The notes below the pieces were generated by a model. That model was not told where the DNA came from, made no database searches, and saw only the letters and a program-made list of their open reading frames with translations. Positions 37,997 to 50,203 of a stretch of DNA of 64,000 bases are shown one piece after another. A program made the translations under genes and the position numbers. The first letter of the stretch is position 1; every line of letters begins with the position of its first letter. The DNA is from Loxodes magnus (lineage: Eukaryota; Ciliophora; Karyorelictea; Loxodida; Loxodidae). The stretch spans positions 868,001-932,000 of the forward strand of contig CAMPDV010000018.1 in NCBI GenBank assembly GCA_946699065.1, read 5' to 3'.

Positions 37997-39387
37997 ATGG
38001 AAGAACTAAGTAAAGAGGAATGAAATGTCATATTATATGGAACAGGTCTCTTCTAGAGTGTTCTTGCTGCAGCGTTTGCAATGCAAACTAAAAAAATAAT
38101 ACATATAGATAACGCCAGCTATTATGGTTAGAATTAGGCTACTATCAATCTTAAAGAACTCACTTAGAAAGTTTAAGAAGCCAATAAGTGAATTAACCCT
38201 TAATTTGAAGAAGAGCTTAAAAGTTATCCTAATAGGGTGTTTAATATTGACTTAAGTCCTTTAGTTCTCTTTTCTAAAAGCTTTTCAACTGATTTATGCT
38301 TAAAATGCGGTATAAGTCACTATATTGAGTTTAAACCTCTAATGTAAGTTCATGTTTACTATCAAAATAAATTCATCACAGTTCCTTGCGACAAAGCTGG
38401 AATCTTCTAGAATAAAGATCTTACAGTATAAGAAAAAAGAGCTCTTATGAAATTCATTGAAAAGTGTGTAGAAATCTTTAACAGTGAAGCATTAGAAAGT
38501 TTAGAGTAGCAAAGCTGAAACGATTTTATCTAAAGCTAATTAATAAGCTTGACGAATAAGCAATCAAATTTAGACTTAAACAAAATACAATGCTTGATAC
38601 TGTATGGAACTTAATATCATTATAATCCTTTTCAATTGACGGCAAAATAAGGTTTATACACTATGAAAAAATATGCCGAATCTTTTGGAACTTTTCCAGG
38701 ATCAAATTCAAGTATAATATTACCAATCTATGGAGTAGGAGAGTATGCATAAGGATTTAGTAGAATTGGAGCAGTTTTTGGAGGGACTTATATCTTGAGC
38801 GAATAAGCAGAAGTTATTTAAGTTGCAAATAATAACTCTAAAGTTGAAGTTACAACTGGACTAGGTATAATTTTTTATCATTAGGGAACTTAAGTGGCGA
38901 TATACTAATTTCAAATGTTAACTATCATTAATCTTAAGTAGCTTACGTAATGAATCATTTAATAGTTATTTCAAGACAATCAATCTTTTAAGAAAGTCCT
39001 AATTTGGCTTTCTACCCTATTTAAAATCAGTTTCCCTTTGTGATTTGGTAATTGGATCATTCAACAAATACAGTTCCTGATAATTTGTTTCTAATTCATA
39101 TAATTAGTCTTAATAAAACAGAAGCGGAGATGATTGATATTAAGAACACATTGTAAGGCTAATATAATTTAAATGAGATACTATCACATTATTACTTTGA
39201 TACATAACTATTCAATCTATAAGATTAGAGAATTGCAGAATCTTAAATTATTTAAGTTAATAATGGCTTAGTCGAGATGGATCTAGATTTTTATCTAAAA
39301 TAAGCAGAGTAAATGTTCAACTAGATTTATCCAGACCTAGAATTTCTTCCTCAGAAACAGAACAATGCATAGATGGACTATGAATGA
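37997..39387 (+). CDS. Rab escort protein / Rab GDI family
   Basis: About 457 residues with one 20-nt intron (38865-38884). REP presents new Rabs to geranylgeranyl transferase II; GDI recycles them. The N-terminal dinucleotide-fold LYGTGLFQSVLAAAFA, KKIIHIDNASYYGQNQA, FKPLMQVHVYY, and the later ILPIYGVGEYAQGFSRIGAVFGGTYIL are hallmarks of the GDI/REP family; A-A-A after SVL and the style of YYG-x-N favour REP. C-terminal YPDLEFLP is followed by two consecutive TGA (39385-39390) and a third at 39418-39420. I take the first as stop; reading the pair as Trp-Trp would add eleven residues, to 39420. Confidence 0.88.
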
Positions 39388-39470
39388 TGAAGTAAACGAA
39401 ACTTTTAAAAATTTTTTTGATGCAAAATGATTAAATCAATTTAAGATATGATGCTTAGCTAAACTAAGTA

Positions 39471-39761
39471 TCAAAATTAGTAATCTTCAGTCCTTCTATC
39501 TTCATTTTTAATTCTATTACTTATCTTATGAATGATGTTTTGTTTTGTTAATAAATTGATGATTATTAGAGCTTAATTAGTGCTTTATAATTCGCTATGA
39601 ATTTCTTCTTTATATAAAGCTTATTTTAAACACTTATACTTATCATTTTAGGCATTAGAAAGTTTATTTTAAGCAAATTTTTTATTAAATATTTTTTCTA
39701 CTTAAGCTTTTCTTGTCGTTTCATGTGACTCATAACCCCTGTATGAAGGATATGATTGTAT
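39471..39761 (-). CDS. Short basic protein or 3' exon, start not found
   Basis: An open frame of about 96 residues ends at TGA 39471-39473 (HETTRKAQVEKIFNKKFAQ ... NRIKNEDRRTEDYQF). Composition is coding-like and opposite in strand to the hydrophobic shadow frame. No in-frame ATG precedes it; an intron with an upstream exon in 39.8-40.1 kb is possible, or the start is non-standard. Family not recognised. It is convergent with the Rab escort gene. Confidence 0.4.
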
Positions 39762-40191
39762 ATTTATCAATATTAATTATTTAAAATTTAAAATAATCAA
39801 TAAATTTACCTTTAAGATAAAATTAAATTTAATAGCCTTTTCCTTTAATATCTTACTAAACTGATTTAATATATCTAAATTATAATTTTTAATAGTAATC
39901 TACGCTTTATATGAATATCTAATGCTTATATAATATCTGGCACCTTAATTATTTTGATTTACATCTATTTTGAATGTAATCTTAAAGAAGCTAATATTAT
40001 TTATTTGCCCATTATAAATTTAAAAAAGCTTGCCTAACTTATACCAACCGAAATTTTAAACTAAACAGCTTGCTTATATGAATTAGATATATAAATGATT
40101 TGAATAACCAGAAGAGATAATTGTATTAGAACGAAAATATACTGGATAACTCAATTTGTTATTTTTAATTAAATGATTTATTGAAAATTGT
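39762..40191. other. Intergenic, AT-rich, 430 bases
   Basis: No recognisable feature; may hide a 5' exon of the short gene to its left. Confidence 0.4.
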
Positions 40192-41904
40192 TCACAATTT
40201 TATACTATGCAGTTGTTCTCTTAGATGTTTTATAACATCATGCTGTTCTACAAAAAATTGATTTGTAGGAATACCCGAAGCATTCAAATTATTTTCATTT
40301 TTCTACTACTATTTTTATACTTGCCAACCCTCTGCAGATTTAGATTTAGGAGATGCCAAATTCTGTCTTTATACTTTTTTCTTCATTTATAAATATGAGC
40401 TTTTTGATTAATCTTATCCTTATTTTTTATTAACAGAAGAAGATCTTTCTTTTACAGGTTTGATACTTTATTTTAAAGGTGGGGAGTTTTCTTAATTTTT
40501 TAATTAATTATACAAATTTTTGCTTTCAAAGCGAGGGTAGAAAGTGCACTCTTCAATTTGCTTTTAAAATAGTTCTTACTTCTTTTACTCTCTCTTTTAC
40601 TTTTTTTCTTGATCTCAATTTTGGAATCTTTCATTTAAATTATTAGATAGCTTTATCTTCTTATTAAGTATTTAAGGTTTGAAAGTGCATACTTCATTAA
40701 TATGTTTTTACTCTTCAAAAAGCTTTTACTTCTTGGCTATTTCAATTTTTTATCTATAGTCCTAATCTTTTTGATAAAGCTTTAGGAATATATTTTAATT
40801 GGAATTGCTTGAGTTCATTTGCTTTGAAGTTTTATTTATTTAAGGAATATAAGAATATTCTATTTATTTTTTAGAAATTTGCTTTGGACTCCAAAGCTTT
40901 TCAACGCTTTTTCTACTTTTTTCTGCCAATTAGATTGAGTTCTTGTCAATTTTTGGTGTAAATGTATATTTTTTAACTGATTTTTCCTTTTTAGTCTGTT
41001 TTTATGTAAGCATCTTAGGACCTCTTTTAATTTAAGGCTGAAAAGTACATTCTGAAAATTTATTTTATTCTTAGGTTTGTTTTAAAATGGTTTTATTTTC
41101 TTTGTAAAACTCTCCATACTATTGCATTCTTTAGACAAACTGTTAACTATTAACCTCTTTATTCTTAGGAGAAGAAATAAGCTAAAATTTAAGCTTTTAT
41201 TCTTATTTTTACTGTTCTTATTGGTTCTAATTTATGATTATCTTTTTTCATTTCTCTAAGTTTTCGTCCATCATTTGCAAACTTTCTAAAGTCTTTGAAA
41301 TACTTGTTTTCATATTTTCATCCTAGTTTAATTAATTTTTTAGGCATTAATTTGCTTTCTTTTATTAATAGAAATCTCTGTAAGTGCATGGAAAGTAAGT
41401 ATTTTCTTAATGTATGGAAATAGGATTTTAGTTATTATTGCTTATTATATTATCATACTTCTACTGCTCCTAAGCAATAAACCTATAAAGCTACTTTTGA
41501 TCTATTCATAATTATGATGTATTTAAGAAATCAGGATTAGATTTAGATTTTCTGCTTTTCTTAGTAAGTTAATCAAATGCTTAAAAGGAGTGATTCAATC
41601 TACTTTTTTCTAAGTGGCTACTAATTTTAAGTTTATTTAATTCTTGCTCTTTAGGGAATATAAAAGAAGTCTATATTTACTTAGATAATTTCAAAATTTT
41701 TTGCTCTATATCTAAGTTTTTCTATTAAACCTATTCAGAATCAGATGTTTCACTACTTAAGATATGAAAATCAGTCATTTAATCTTCATAGATTTAACTT
41801 TTAACAAGCTAATTATTTATATCCCTTTCTTGCTTGCTAAGGGAAAGATAGCTTATCTATTAATTTAATTGACTCTATAATCTTTTAGTTGTTTCTTTTT
41901 CCAT
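40192..41904 (-). CDS. F-x-P-x-I repeat protein 2, probably cytoskeletal/ciliary
   Basis: 570 residues in one frame with few internal TGA (Trp). After a Gln/Lys/Glu coiled-coil first half, five copies of a short motif occur: CTFQPQIKR, YTFTPKIDK, YSYIPQINK, CTFKPQILN and CTFYPRFES, spaced 40-80 residues and separated by Lys/Glu helices with R/K-rich starts. The Cys-Thr-Phe-x-Pro core is stronger here than in the 958-residue protein at 20307-23183, suggesting relatedness. Such repeats are common in ciliate basal-body or axonemal proteins, but function is inference. Confidence 0.8.
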
Positions 41905-42419
41905 TATCTTCCTTTTAAAATATATAAATTTCTAGTAAGTTTAAATGATATTAGTAATAGAAAAAGTGCATTCTAGCTCAAATTAATCTAATTCTTATTA
42001 ATGCCAAGCAATAAAATGTAGCCATAGAATAGAGATATAATAAATCTATTAAATTAACTAATTAGCTTTATAATCTAAGTTTAATAGTTGCAACTATTAT
42101 ATCTAAGCTACCAAAAATCTATATAATTAGCTAAAATCACTTAATCATTTTGCTTATTTAATTAAGCTACCATGATTTCATTAAATGTAAGCAGTTATAA
42201 TACTTTTAAAAAATTCAGCATACTTCATAATAATATACTTTAAATAGACTGCTTTAGTATTAGAAGTAATTCATAGTGCTAATAAGCTATTGATTAAACT
42301 TTATATCTTCTGAATAAAGTTTCTAGTTAATTATTTAGACAGCTTTTCTTAAACCTCATTTTTGTAAATTCTATTGCCTAAATAAATTTGGTTATTGAAA
42401 GCATCATATTAGTCTTATT
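41905..42419. other. Intergenic, AT-rich, 515 bases
   Basis: Upstream of the F-x-P protein 2 gene. Nothing recognisable. Confidence 0.5.
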
Positions 42420-43270
42420 ATTTACAGTTTTACATGAAAAGCTATCTAAATGCTATAATTTTGAATTTATCTAAACTAAGTACCAAATATTACAATAATA
42501 TCCTTAGGTTATACTTTTAGCTTTCTACTTAGTACTTTACTTATAATAGAGCCATTGTATCATAAATAATTATAGAAGTAAATGTTTTATCAAAAATATG
42601 AAAACAGCAAAGCTAAACTATAAGGTGATAGATCCTATTACTTAATATAAATAGTAAATAAACGGAGTTCATCTCAAATTCCTTATTATCTAAACCGACT
42701 CTCTTTCTAAAGACATGCTACTAATAAGACTAAATTACTCTTAATATTTTAGAAATTATTAAGTCAAATCAAGGTAGAAAGAAAAAAGCCGTAAATTAAA
42801 AGAGACTAGGAAAAATCTAAATAATTAATATAGGAATAGACAAGAATCTAAGCTAGTATTATGAAATATTTCACTAATAATCATAGGAAACCTGAAAATA
42901 AAAGGGATTAGATAACTGATTTTAGATAGAATGCTTTTATATATTTAAATTCTATTTTCAAATGTCGAATCATTAGATAAATTGTAAAATAAAAAAATCC
43001 TTTTCAAATGGTAATATTCTAAAAGAATAGGCATTCAGACTTGTGCATAAATATTGATTAAAGAAATTTAAATTTCTTTAATCATAAAAATAAAGAAACT
43101 AAACTTTAATTTAATATAAAAATAATCAAGTTTATTTATTTAATCAAGCATAAAAAAGTTATTTAACTTTTAAATATCAATATCAAAAGACAATTGAAAG
43201 GGTATTTAAAACAGAAAGTTACAACGATAAGACGCAAAATAAAAAAATAAAGCTTTATAAAATAAATAAC
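42420..43270 (-). pseudogene. Decayed copy D of the seven-helix gene family
   Basis: Nucleotide similarity to copies B and C is obvious in patches, best at 42600-42700 (the segment encoding the RNLRWTP loop and helix 6). The frame is broken by several small insertions/deletions, and conserved blocks such as the helix-3 Trp-Asn are lost. No full-length product is possible. It lies 2 kb from intact copy C, same strand. Confidence 0.8.
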
Positions 43271-45287
43271 TAATCTTATGATTAAATATATCACTAATTT
43301 ATTTATCAATTAAAGCAATATACAAATAGAAAATTACTTTTTGATTACTTTATAATGTGAAGAGTATTTTCTTAATAAATAATAGATTAATAAACTCTTT
43401 ATAAGTAAGTTGAGATAGATAAAATCTAAGTGAAATATTTTATAAATAATTTAACTCTTCTAGTAATATTATAGGACTTTAATATAAATAAGCTAAATTA
43501 ATTATACAAACTAATTTTATTTTAAACTTCTATAAAAAAGCTTAAATCTTTATTATATTCAAATAATTATATTCTTCTTATTACTGAAAATTTGCTTTAA
43601 CTCTAATAGAATCTAAGATAAGCTATTCATTTATCTATAATTTTGCTTTCATGTAAATTATATACCTCTATTAGTAAATTAAATCAGACAATTATAATTA
43701 AACTATAAGATTTAATTACATTATATCACTATAAAATAAAATAATAGTTGGCTTCTTTTATAGCAATTAATATAAATAAGTGCTGCACAGTTATCTAATC
43801 TTTCTAGCAAGGTTAATAAGAAAAAAGACAATAGCATCCATCTATATTTAATAATATCAACTAAGTTTCAAAAAGATATGTAAAAATAATCTTTAAAATT
43901 AAATAGAAAATAAATAATTAAATGTAATCACTTAAACTTACTTGCATTTGCTTAGAAATATTATGTAATAAATTTTAGAATCTTAATGAAGCATTATTTT
44001 GTTTGAATTAATTAATACAATTATTGTATTAGCTTTATAAATCAAAACTTTTATTTTTTTATTTTTAAACTTAAAATATTGCTTGGCTAATGTAGATTTT
44101 GCTTAATACTAAGCACTTCAATTTTCTATACAAATAATTGTTTTAATAGTTTTAAATTTCTAAATTGTGTATTTAAAGTATTGAACATATAAGTAGTTAT
44201 ATAGCAATACCTATATAATATCTACTAAAATTTACTAAAATCTTATTTTTAACTTAAAACACATACAAATTGATTTAGATGTTTGGTAAGGAGAAATGTA
44301 TTTAAAAATTAAATGAATAAAGACATATATTTGAGACTTTCCTTTTTGTTTTAACTTTTTAATATTAGTATCTCTTTATGATCTTAACTTTTGTTGTTTT
44401 AAATTAGAATAGTTTTAAGATTCTTAATACTGTTATTAATTTATGGTTAATTTATTAGTTATATCGTTTGTTATGTTTAAGATAATTATTCTAATTCTAT
44501 ATATTCTGCATTTCTTTCTAAGTATCATAAATTTAAATTTTATTTAATACAGAAAAGTTTAACTAGAGTCTTAAAACTAACCGTTCAAATAGAGTCAAAA
44601 TTAACGGAAAAATTGTTCGCTGCTAATAAATTATTGTTTAAGTTAAAATTATAACTATCTGTAAATAATAGTAAAGGGGTAACTAAACTTAGTATAAAGT
44701 CTTAAAATTAATCAATTATATTATTTATATATCCTTTTAGCAATATTCTTCTTAATAAAAATAGGAGTATAAAGATTTAAGCTATCATTTATGAAATGAT
44801 AAGTTTATCAAAAATTTATTATAATGAAAGTAATAAGATAATTATCTAATTCATATAAAGGATGAGATAAAACTGCATATCTCTATTAAAATTAAATGTA
44901 ATATTATGAAAAAATTAACCTTCTAAATTAAAAGAGTAATATTAAACTTCAGATTATTTAAAGGAATTTTAAAAGGATAATATTAATCTTAAAAGAAAAA
45001 ATAATTTAAATATTCGAATATGATTACAACTATATAAGTAAATACTATAAAATATTATTTTAATTCATCTATACTTCTATCAATTTATAATAAAATTAAT
45101 CATTTTAAGAATTGGGAAGATATAATTAAATAAAAATTATGCAACAAAATTAAATTAAATTTACAGCAAGCATTATATATAGGATATTTCTTTAAATTGC
45201 TTTCAAATTGTAAATATGATAACTAGCTAATATAAAGTTATTTAAATTAGTTTAAAAAATAGATGTATATTCTAATTAAGCATATAA
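43271..45287. other. Intergenic, AT-rich, 2.0 kb
   Basis: Between the pseudogene and copy C of the seven-helix family. I see no genes, RNAs or clear repeats. Confidence 0.5.
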
Positions 45288-46286
45288 TCATATATTTAAA
45301 AAACTATTCCTTATTTCATATCCTTCATAAAAACTATTAACTGAAGATGTTATATATGTTGGATCGTTAAATGATTCTATTAGCACTTTATGATTTTCAC
45401 TTCTACTTGATACTTTTTCTAATACTTCTAATTTAATTTTTCTCTAAACTTCGTATCAAATATTACAGTTATATCCATATGTAACACTTATAAACATTCC
45501 ACTCATTACTTACACTACTGCTCCTATACAGTTAAATCATTTATAGCTTTCTGATTCTATTTCTTTATCAAAAATTATGAAAATAAAAAAGCTTAATTGG
45601 AAGGGAATAGATCCTATTACTTAACATATATAGTAAATAAACGGAGTTCATCTCAAATTCCTTATTATCTAAACTGACTCTTCCATTTCCGACGAAATAT
45701 TACATAATAAAGCTAAATTTGTTCTTAATATTTTATAAGTTACAAAAAATACTCAAGGAAGAAAGACATAAATAGGTAAGTAAAAGAATATTAAGAAAAA
45801 AGTCTAAATAGCCATCATGTGTTAATGAAATGAATACAAATCTGTTTTATAAAACATTTCACTAACAAGCATTGGAATTACTAGAAACATAGGAAATAAA
45901 TAACCTACTCTAGAAAAATTTTGCTTATATCGTTTAAAATCTCTCTTCAAATGGCAAATCATTTGATAAATAGTAAAGTATAGAAAACCATTTCAAATGA
46001 AGATAGCTTAAAAGAAGTAAAAGGTTAAATAATAAGTGATCCTACTTTGAAAGTCCTGATAATACAAATTCCAATTTTTTAAAATAATCAAAGATAAAGG
46101 AATCAAAATAAGGTTGCAAATGGCGATATTAATGTTTTGCTAATAAATCAGTCATCATAAAAAGGTTCTTTATTCTTTGAAATATCAATATCAAAAGATG
46201 ATTGACAGAGAACATAAAATAGTAAAGGCAACAGCAATCAACAACAAAATATGAAAAAAAAGGCCCTCATCAAATTATTAACTCAT
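45288..46286 (-). CDS. Seven-helix receptor-like membrane protein, copy C
   Basis: 332 residues, seven helices, same codon count as copies A and B. From helix 1 to helix 6 it is nearly identical to copy B at nucleotide level, including silent sites; after GYNCNIWYEVQRK the cytoplasmic-side tail diverges strongly (VLEKVSSRSENHKVLIES here). Eight or more conserved Trp are encoded by TGA. The last codon TGA is at 45288-45290. Same uncertainty on function as copy A. Confidence 0.88.
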
Positions 46287-46542
46287 TTTAAGTTAAATTA
46301 CTAATGACTGATTTATTTCTTAAACAATAAACAAACTAAAATGAATTTAAACATTTAAATAGTTACTTTTTAAATAAATAAATAGTTGAATTTAGAAAAC
46401 TAAGTCATATAGTTCTTCAAAGTTTAATTAATTTTATCTATAAAACCTATGAGCATTATTAATTAATAACAAATGATTGCTTAATAGTTTTTGAATCTTT
46501 TGAATCTTATTATTAAATTAAAAACAAATTATAATAATATAA

Positions 46543-47384
46543 TAATAATAATATACTTAAAGTTAGTAGAGTTTTGCATTCTCTGGAATTGCAACCAGTT
46601 CCTGCGGACAGTTTTTTTAACATGGGTGTGATCCACGACCTTTTTATTAAGTGGAAGGTTACCACTGTAACCGTTCAAGTGGTCTTGCAAAAAGCTTTTA
46701 TTTGTAAATCCCTGTTGGAGTTATTCATAGTTTATTGAGTTGTCTCCATGTTCTTTTCTGCTCTTATTCGTTTATTTTCTTTCATTATCAACAGTTTTTT
46801 AAAATATGTTGATTTGATTTTCAACATCAACAAAGTTTGTATTATTGTCTTTATTTCGTTCTTTTTTATGATAATTTATTTTCTATATTTTCTAATCTTT
46901 TAATGAAACTTGTAGCAATCATTTCTTTTTCTGGATTCAATTCTGTTTTTAATTCTATTGGTATTTTTTCTATTTCCATTTTCGTGTCATATTTAAAGTT
47001 TTATTGTGACTAAGTTCAGAGTTGTTCTTCCGTTATCAAATTGCTTTGAATGAGCTGTCTTCTGAGTATTAATAATTCGTTGTTTTAATCCTCTATGCTA
47101 TTCATTAATTCCCTTATTTTTTCTCCTTAGTTATAAGCTATTTCTTCACACTTTGAAATTAATTTTTACATTTGATCTAGTTAAATTTAAAGTTTTTGAT
47201 CAGATTCGTTCTTAGGTTATCTTATCTCTATAGATCCTACCATCACTTTACCTTCTGATGACGAACTTGACTCCTCTCGTTGCTATTTTTTTTCTAAATT
47301 TCTTTTGCCGCTTTTCTCTTTAGGTTTTTAAGTTAATTCTTTGAGAGTCGAAGAGATTAATCCATTTTTTTTAATAATAATATA
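46543..47384 (-). mobile_element. Gag-like element, copy 3, with 13-bp target duplication
   Basis: TAATAATAATATA flanks the insert at 46543-46555 and 47372-47384 (AT-rich, so weaker proof than the other copies). Read on the minus strand, it starts with A8-TGG and runs an open, coiled-coil frame (ESSSSSEGKVMVGS; LDQMQKLISKCEEIAY) out of phase with that ATG. A degenerate knuckle C-W-C-W-K-S-N-Q-H-I-L-K-N-C keeps copy-1 spacing but has Trp (TGA) in place of one Cys. A 6-bp-arm hairpin (46657-46672) lies near the 3' end. Probably a dead copy. Confidence 0.7.
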
Positions 47385-47856
47385 AGCATATTTAAAAAAT
47401 AAGGAATAATTTGAAATTTGTAGTTAGACTATATTTTTTGAAAAGTTTATTTTGCTTTTTATGTTTTAGTATTTAAATTATTCTCGAAAGGTAAAGTTTA
47501 TTAAATAAAAAGAGTTAATTATCAAGTTAATGCATTAGTAGCAGTTATTGCATTTCATATCATTAAAATAAGAAGCATTATATAGACTAAAATTAATTTA
47601 GTTATAATTTTATATTTTCAGAAAAAGGTGGAAGCAAGATTTTTATAATCCAATTTTATCTCTTGATTTAAAAACCTTTAGCTAGATCCAAGATATTGAA
47701 GAGAACTTATCTAGAAGATTATTTGGTCTTGGATGATTTTATCACTTTGATAAGGATTTATTATATAAGTAGTTTTAGCAAAAATAAATTTGAATTATTT
47801 TAAAAGAATTAAAGTTTATTAATTAGTTGATTTAATCCTAATCATTATTAAGTTCT
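47385..47856. other. Spacer between elements, AT-rich
   Basis: 470 bases between two gag-like elements. No gene seen. Confidence 0.5.
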
Positions 47857-48844
47857 ATTAATACCACTAGAATTTAAAAAAAATGGAAAAAAACCTGGGA
47901 ATCTAAACCTTGAATTCTAACCTTAAAGATCAATCTTAAGTCTCAGTTAACTAACAAGAACCAAGAATTAAAAAGATAAATCTACTCCTGTTAAGGATTG
48001 GGAAATACGGAATTTCCTAACAAACTGAAAAAGCTTGAGAAACCCCACAAATAAGACATTATTTAGCTTTATTCATTAATTGAGAAAATGAATACCGAAA
48101 TAAAGATCCTGAAGGCGGAAAACTTGAATCTTCGGCTTATTTTTTAAGATAGAAAAAAGGAAGATCAAGACTTGGCAAGTAAAGTTTAGTTTTAAATTGA
48201 AGCCTTAACTTCCTAATTTGAACTATTAGAAAAAACCCTAGAAGCAAATCAATAGAAAATTAAAGAAGAAATTCGATTACCAATAAAAAAATATTAACTT
48301 CAATCAGAAAAGATGGAATTTGAAAAAATGTAAAGAGAATAAAAATTTTAATTCAAGCCCTTAATAAAACGTTGCTATTGTTGTCAAAAGGCTGGATATT
48401 TTTGGAGGTAATGTTTGAAGTGAAGAAGAGTGCTTGAGCAGCGCCGTAAATAATTTGGAGCATCGAGGAGGCTATATTGTAACTACTTTGGAGGTATTTA
48501 CAGAAAGAAGCTGATATTAGATGATTCAAATGTGACACTAATCAAACAGGATCTTGGTAATTAATAGTAACAGAATAAATAGCTTTAAAAGGACAACAAT
48601 TACCTTAGAATTTGTTTAGAGAAGCTGGAGAAAAATTACAAGAAGATGGAAGAACAATTCTATGAGCTTGTTGAAGAGAAAGAAGAATTATCTCAGTTTG
48701 AAATTGATTTAAATGAAGATATGTACAGTTGAGTATTGAATATAAAAACTTTTATTGTCTTTAATTTGAGGAAATATTTCCTCTAATTAAAGATAACCCT
48801 AACCCTTATAGTTAAAATTAATTAATTAATTAATACCACTAGAA
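47857..48844 (+). mobile_element. Gag-like element, copy 2, with 16-bp target duplication
   Basis: The 16-mer ATTAATACCACTAGAA occurs at 47857-47872 and 48829-48844, bracketing 956 bp. Inside are the A-run plus ATGG start, one long frame, and a near-perfect 3' hairpin at 48759-48792 (CTTTAATT and GAGGAAA arms with their complements). The duplication is intact, so the insertion is fairly young. Confidence 0.85.
47884..48732 (+). pseudogene. Gag/ORF1-like coding region of copy 2, start out of frame
   Basis: A frame with coiled coil (IIQLYSLIEKMNTEIKILK) and knuckle C-Y-C-C-Q-K-A-G-Y-F-W-R-Q-C runs to TGA 48730-48732. The His of CCHC is Tyr. The initiating ATG (47883) is one base out of phase with this frame, so either a frameshift in the A run or an unrecognised start; an in-frame TGA lies near the beginning. 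After the knuckle it has a second Glu/Lys coiled coil absent from copy 1. Product likely not made as such. Confidence 0.6.
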
Positions 48845-48879
48845 AAATCCCTAAAACTATTTATGATAATAATTCACTT

Positions 48880-49745
48880 TAAAAGTTAAAGTTAAAAAGC
48901 TTTGTTAAAGTCTTAGTAGTCAGCCATCTGACCTATTCTATCAGCTTGTCTCTATTAGTTTGTCTTGAATTCCTACTAGGCTTAGTTAGGCGGTGTAGCA
49001 CTTCATTAGTGCACCATCCTTTAATATTCGGAATAGTTTCGGTCTTGCACTTAACGTTCCTGATTATTTATCCAAGGATTAAGATTTGAATTAAAGAATT
49101 TTTTTCTATAAATTTTTTCGCTTTATGTTGGATATATCCTAAATAGTTTTCTAAAAATATCTTATTTATTCTTTCTTTAAATTTCGCTTAGTTAGTAGCA
49201 GTATTTTCATTGGTGTTATTTATTGCATACGTAGCATTTTATTCTTCTTTTAAACTATTATTCCTGTAACACTTATTTAATTTAAATTTACTACTTATTT
49301 TAAATAAAAGTTTACTGTTTATTTTAATTTGAGGCTTCATTTTCTATTTCCATAGAATCTGATTAATTCTGTTAAAACGAAAATGGCGTTACCTGAATTT
49401 ATTATTAAATTTAAAGAATTCTTTGTTCCAGTTTGTTTTCTATTTCTTATGATGATTAATATTGTTTCTCAAGTAAAGACGTTATTAATTTTTCTACTTT
49501 ATCAGTGAGGTATCTATTTTTAAACATAAACTCTTTTAATGACTTAGATAATATTTCTATTTGAGTTTGTGTCGGAAGTTTTTTTAATTCTGGATTTCCA
49601 AGTGGTTAATGTTCGTCATATCAATCATATTTCTCACTTTCACTCATTGTAATTATTTCGCTTTTTTATTTTTTAGAGAATTTTCCTGTTTAAATGTTTT
49701 GTTCAAAGTTCTGTTATTTCTTAGAAGCCATTTTATATATATTTA
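48880..49745 (-). mobile_element. Gag-like element, copy 4 (intact ORF, ends approximate)
   Basis: A G+C-richer block on the minus strand with one complete ORF, listed separately. A hairpin GCACT/AGTGC (48998-49012) sits at the ORF end, with the stop codon in its loop. I could not identify a target duplication, so the boundaries are estimates. Confidence 0.6.
49003..49731 (-). CDS. Gag/ORF1-like protein of copy 4: coiled coil plus CCHC knuckle
   Basis: 242 residues, ATG at 49731 to TGA at 49003-49005, one internal TGA in the region YDWYDEH and one in the knuckle. Gln/Lys/Glu-rich coiled coil from ~70 to ~130, then an RRIK basic run and knuckle C-Y-V-C-N-K-Q-H-Q-W-K-Y-C (C-x2-C-x3-H-x4-C). 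C-terminal part is basic/Tyr-rich. It is the second undamaged member of the family after copy 1. No reverse transcriptase follows. Confidence 0.75.
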
Positions 49746-50203
49746 ATAAAAGAATCATTTTATGAAGCTTCTGATTCAATTTAGATAATTTATTTTGAAT
49801 AAGTTTAAGTCTATTAATATCAAACTTCTCACATTAAATAATTAATAGTTTCAAGTAAGTTTAAATGTAAGGAATCTTCAAGAGTTCTACTGTTGTTTTA
49901 AGGCCGTTTAAAATAGTAAAAAGAACTATTTATTTCTAATTTATAAAGATTTAAACCCTGATTATTTAATTTCCTATTTAAATCTAAAAAATGAATAAAA
50001 GACAAAAGGTATCCAAAATTAGTTTCTCTTTGCTCTAAAAATATGGAAATTTAAAACATCTATAAAGGATAATAAAAAAGCAACAGAAAAACTACCTGAT
50101 AAACTAAGACTTTTATCATAGAATAAAAACCTAGGTAAAAAAATATGAATATTATTCACTCTGAAGTCTCTTATTTCATTATAGAATAGCAGATAAGCTA
50201 TAA
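49746..50203. other. Spacer, AT-rich
   Basis: About 460 bases between element copies 4 and 5. No gene seen. Confidence 0.5.

Noticed and set aside
48796..48812. CCCTAACCC-like sequence as a telomere
   Set aside because: Only about one and a half units, inside an element tail and not at an end; chance is enough.
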